Origin: Desulfobulbus oligotrophicus
GTDB taxonomy: Bacteria; Desulfobacterota; Desulfobulbia; Desulfobulbales; Desulfobulbaceae
Reading direction: 5' to 3'
DNA: 64,000 nt
Assembly (NCBI RefSeq): GCF_016446285.1
Contig: NZ_CP054140.1
Coordinates: 2,461,501 to 2,525,500, forward strand
Position numbers and translations under genes: made by a program
The notes under the pieces: model-generated
Databases searched by the model: none
Seen by the model: the letters and a program-made list of their open reading frames with translations, nothing else
Told to the model about the DNA's origin: nothing
Part shown: positions 61,649-64,000 of the stretch, piece after piece
Layout of the letters: each line of letters begins with the position of its first letter
Position numbering within the stretch: position 1 is the stretch's first letter

Positions 61649-63835
61649 ATGCGCGTTCAATCTTCTTTTCCAGAGAACCAGTCGGCAGAATCCATCACAG
61701 AACCGGCACCACTCAACCTTGCTCAACAGATCGCGGTGAGCCACGGTGACGGTCCTATACTGGTGATAGCCGGCGCCGGTTCCGGCAAAACCCGAACCCT
61801 GGTGTACCGGATGGCCCACCTCATTGAAAGAGGTGTGGAACCGGAATCTGTTCTGCTCTTAACGTTCACCCGGCGGGCCGCCCAGGAGATGCTGCAGCGG
61901 GCCGGAGAACTCACGGCAGGATCATGCCGGCGGGTCATGGGGGGAACCTTCCACGCCACTGCCAATATTCTGCTGCGCCGATACGGTCATCTCCTGAACC
62001 TCGGCCCGAACTTCACCATTATTGACCGTGGCGATGCGGAAGGCATCATCAACCTGCTCAAGTCTTCATTGGGCATGGGCGGTGCCGGTAAACGGTTTCC
62101 ATCCAAACGGGTGGTGATGAATCTGATCTCCGGGGCTGTCAACAAGTCCTCCAGTATTGAACAGCTGGTCTATGAAGACCATCTCCACCTCACCGAATTT
62201 CTGAACGATTTTTACACGATTGCCGATCACTACCGCCAGTTCAAACGTGATCACGGCCTATTGGACTACGATGATCTGCTGGTGTACTGGAAACAGCTGC
62301 TGGTTGAATCGGAAAACGCCAGGGTGGAACTGTCCAGCCGGTTTCAGCACATTCTGGTTGACGAGTATCAGGATACAAACCTGCTGCAGGCCGAAATTGT
62401 TCGCCTGCTCGCCTACTGTCATCAGAACGTCATGGTGGTCGGCGATGATGCCCAGTCTATCTACAGCTTCCGTGGAGCGGATTTTGCCAATATCATGCGC
62501 TTTCCTGAGCAGTTTCCCGGCACCAGAATCGTGAAACTCGAAGAAAACTATCGCTCCACCGAACCGATCCTGCAGCTGACCAATGCCATCATTGCCAATG
62601 CAGAAAAAAAATTCACCAAAACCCTGTTCACCGAAAAGGTCGGAGGAGTGCGACCGCAGCTGGCTGCAGCACCCAATGAGGCCGCAGAAGCCCGCTTTAT
62701 TGTCCAGGAGATTCAGAAACACCACCAGAATGGCACCCCCCTGACCGACATCGCCGTCCTGTTCCGTTCCGGATTTCATTCGTTCAAGCTGGAAATCGAA
62801 CTGGCGGCCCATGGTTTTGACTTTGAAAAACGTGGTGGTCTCCGACTGACGGAATCCGCCCACATTAAGGATGTGCTTTCCTTTTTACGGGTCATCATCA
62901 ACCCCTGGGACAACCTCAGCTGGAACCGTATACTTCTCCAGCTGGAAAAGGTCGGCCCCAAGACCGTACAAAAGATTCTCAACAGTGTCCGGCAGGCGGA
63001 CAATCCCTTGACAGCCCTGACCGCCTATCGGCCCGCACCAACCTGGCGCCTGCAGTTCGAGAAACTGGTGGACATGCTCGGCCGCCTGCACCAGCCGGAT
63101 TTAACCCCATCGGATCAGTACGATCTGGTCATGGAGTACTATTCGCCGATCTTTGAAAAGATCTACTATGACGACTATCCCAAACGCCGCCGGGAACTTG
63201 AGCAGATCAAGGCTCTGATCAGCGGTTATGGTGATCTGCAGTCCTTTATCGATGACACCGCGCTTGATCCCCCTGAAGTTGGAGCAGATGCAGAAGGAAT
63301 CCGCTCGGAACAGAGATTGACCCTGTCCACCATCCATTCAGCCAAAGGACTGGAATGGGATACGGTCTTTGTCATGGGGTTGGCCGAAGGACGTTTTCCC
63401 CACCAGCATGCCACGCCCGGCGAGCAGTGGGAGGAAGAACGACGCCTGCTGTACGTTGCGACAACCCGTGCTAAAAAAGAGCTTTTTCTCACCTATCCCA
63501 AGGAGATGCTCGGATCAGACCGCCAGCTGCTGCGCGCATCGCTCACCCCCTTTCTGCGGGAAGTCAGCCCCGGACTGTACACAAATATCGATCAGGTCAG
63601 TGCACGTACACCGCTGCAGACCGGTCAGTACCAGCAAACAACGTCGCAGCTTCGGCATCCGAACGTTCAATCAGCCAGAATAACCTACCAGGAGGGGATG
63701 CGGGTCACCCATGCCTTCTTCGGCCATGGCCGGGTGGTCTCGATTCCAGGCCCCCGTCGCATTGAAATCCTCTTTGATCGCCACGGCAGTAAAATTCTTC
63801 ATCTTGACTACGCCAAACTTGAAATCCTTGACTGA
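61649..63835 (+). CDS. UvrD/PcrA/Rep-type ATP-dependent DNA helicase
   Basis: 728 residues, superfamily 1A: Q-motif LNLAQQIAVSHGDGP, Walker A AGAGSGKTRTLVYR, TFHATANILLRRYG, VDEYQDTNLLQ (motif II), GDDAQSIYSFRGAD (III), EENYRSTEPIL (IV), STIHSAKGLEWDTVF (V) and YVATTRAKKELFL (VI). A short C-terminal Tudor-like domain (VTHAFFGHGRVVSI, LHLDYAKLEIL) is as in PcrA/UvrD. Acts in repair or removal of stalled forks; Rep and PcrA cannot be told apart by eye. folC follows. Confidence 0.93.
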   Translation: MRVQSSFPENQSAESITEPAPLNLAQQIAVSHGDGPILVIAGAGSGKTRTLVYRMAHLIERGVEPESVLLLTFTRRAAQEMLQRAGELTAGSCRRVMGGTFHATANILLRRYGHLLNLGPNFTIIDRGDAEGIINLLKSSLGMGGAGKRFPSKRVVMNLISGAVNKSSSIEQLVYEDHLHLTEFLNDFYTIADHYRQFKRDHGLLDYDDLLVYWKQLLVESENARVELSSRFQHILVDEYQDTNLLQAEIVRLLAYCHQNVMVVGDDAQSIYSFRGADFANIMRFPEQFPGTRIVKLEENYRSTEPILQLTNAIIANAEKKFTKTLFTEKVGGVRPQLAAAPNEAAEARFIVQEIQKHHQNGTPLTDIAVLFRSGFHSFKLEIELAAHGFDFEKRGGLRLTESAHIKDVLSFLRVIINPWDNLSWNRILLQLEKVGPKTVQKILNSVRQADNPLTALTAYRPAPTWRLQFEKLVDMLGRLHQPDLTPSDQYDLVMEYYSPIFEKIYYDDYPKRRRELEQIKALISGYGDLQSFIDDTALDPPEVGADAEGIRSEQRLTLSTIHSAKGLEWDTVFVMGLAEGRFPHQHATPGEQWEEERRLLYVATTRAKKELFLTYPKEMLGSDRQLLRASLTPFLREVSPGLYTNIDQVSARTPLQTGQYQQTTSQLRHPNVQSARITYQEGMRVTHAFFGHGRVVSIPGPRRIEILFDRHGSKILHLDYAKLEILD

Positions 63836-63861
63836 CGAGCCTGCCCGTCATCTGTTTTGCC

Positions 63862-64000
63862 GATGAACTATCAAGAAGCACTCCAATGGATGGATGAGCG
63901 CCAACAGTTCACCATCAAACTGGGTCTGGCAACAACCCGGACCCTGTTGGCTCAATTCGGCAATCCGCACAAGCAGCTGCGCATCATTCATATTGCCGGG
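63862..64000 (+). CDS. folC: Folylpolyglutamate synthase/dihydrofolate synthase, N-terminal part
   Basis: 46 codons from ATG 63862 to the window edge: MNYQEALQWMDERQQF, then FGNPHKQLRIIHIAG, which leads into the P-loop region of FolC (HVAGTNGKGS follows in the family). The gene continues outside. It starts 26 bases after the helicase stop. Confidence 0.85.

Noticed and set aside
1-64000. CRISPR array, rRNA genes or replication origin
   Set aside because: No regularly spaced repeats, rRNA segments or DnaA-box clusters were noticed; dnaB alone does not indicate an origin.

Overview
The window reads as chromosome of a Gram-negative, probably sulfur-cycling Desulfobacterota (Desulfobulbales-like) bacterium. 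The support is lipid A and LPS genes (lpxC, lpxK, lpxB, lptE), a small periplasmic-type cytochrome with two CxxCH motifs, a geranylgeranyl-reductase-family flavoprotein, a CbiA-type amidase, a leucine-type (Liv) ABC transporter and the order thrS-infC-rpmI-rplT-pheS-pheT-ihfA-merR. The taxon is inferred from gene content, not from a search. Most of the DNA is densely packed housekeeping sequence with many 4-base ATGA gene overlaps.

Layout. 1-2861 (minus strand): flavoprotein reductase, mini-cytochrome, PEP-synthase regulator and Old Yellow Enzyme. 3306-5960: pepN. 6075-13948: tRNA-Val followed by the translation operon thrS to merR, with infC starting at an AUC codon. 14003-21251: tRNA-Pro(GGG) carrying a 7.2-kb integrated island bounded by 48-bp direct repeats. 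The island holds an integrase/repressor deletion fusion, a secreted protein, a J-domain/RDD/TPR membrane protein cut by an IS5-type element, a small ORF whose end was changed by an IS630-type element, and a second, inverted IS5 copy. 21308-30432: trmO, yjbQ, a hybrid kinase/HD-GYP pair, cbiA, an acyltransferase, uvrB and an SMR transporter. 30802-39348 (plus strand): mazG, rpsF-rpsR-DUF2232-rplI, dnaB, leuS, lptE and a dihydrouridine synthase. 39361-43334 (minus strand): a Sel1 protein and an orphan CbbQ/CbbO (NorQ/NorD)-like AAA+/VWA pair. 43421-45784: a PHP phosphoesterase and an NtrC-type regulator behind two palindromes. 45830-50016 (minus strand): proC-nadK, lpxC, lpxK. 50374-57698: livJ/K-H-M-G-F, a Gfo/Idh/MocA oxidoreductase, lpxB and an Smr protein. 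57667-61458: two small conserved proteins, yaaA, TM2, nagZ and an unknown protein. 61649-64000: a UvrD-type helicase and the start of folC.

The most unusual material is the tRNA-Pro island. Its history can be read base by base: tRNA integration, loss of the phage core, then three nested transposon insertions. Removing one IS5 copy and one CTAG restores the J-domain protein frame exactly. Other points worth following are the AUC start of infC, a terminator-like hairpin that ends against the thrS ribosome-binding site, a perfect 20-bp palindrome between the CbbQ-like gene and the PHP gene, and the CbbQ/CbbO pair with no visible client enzyme.
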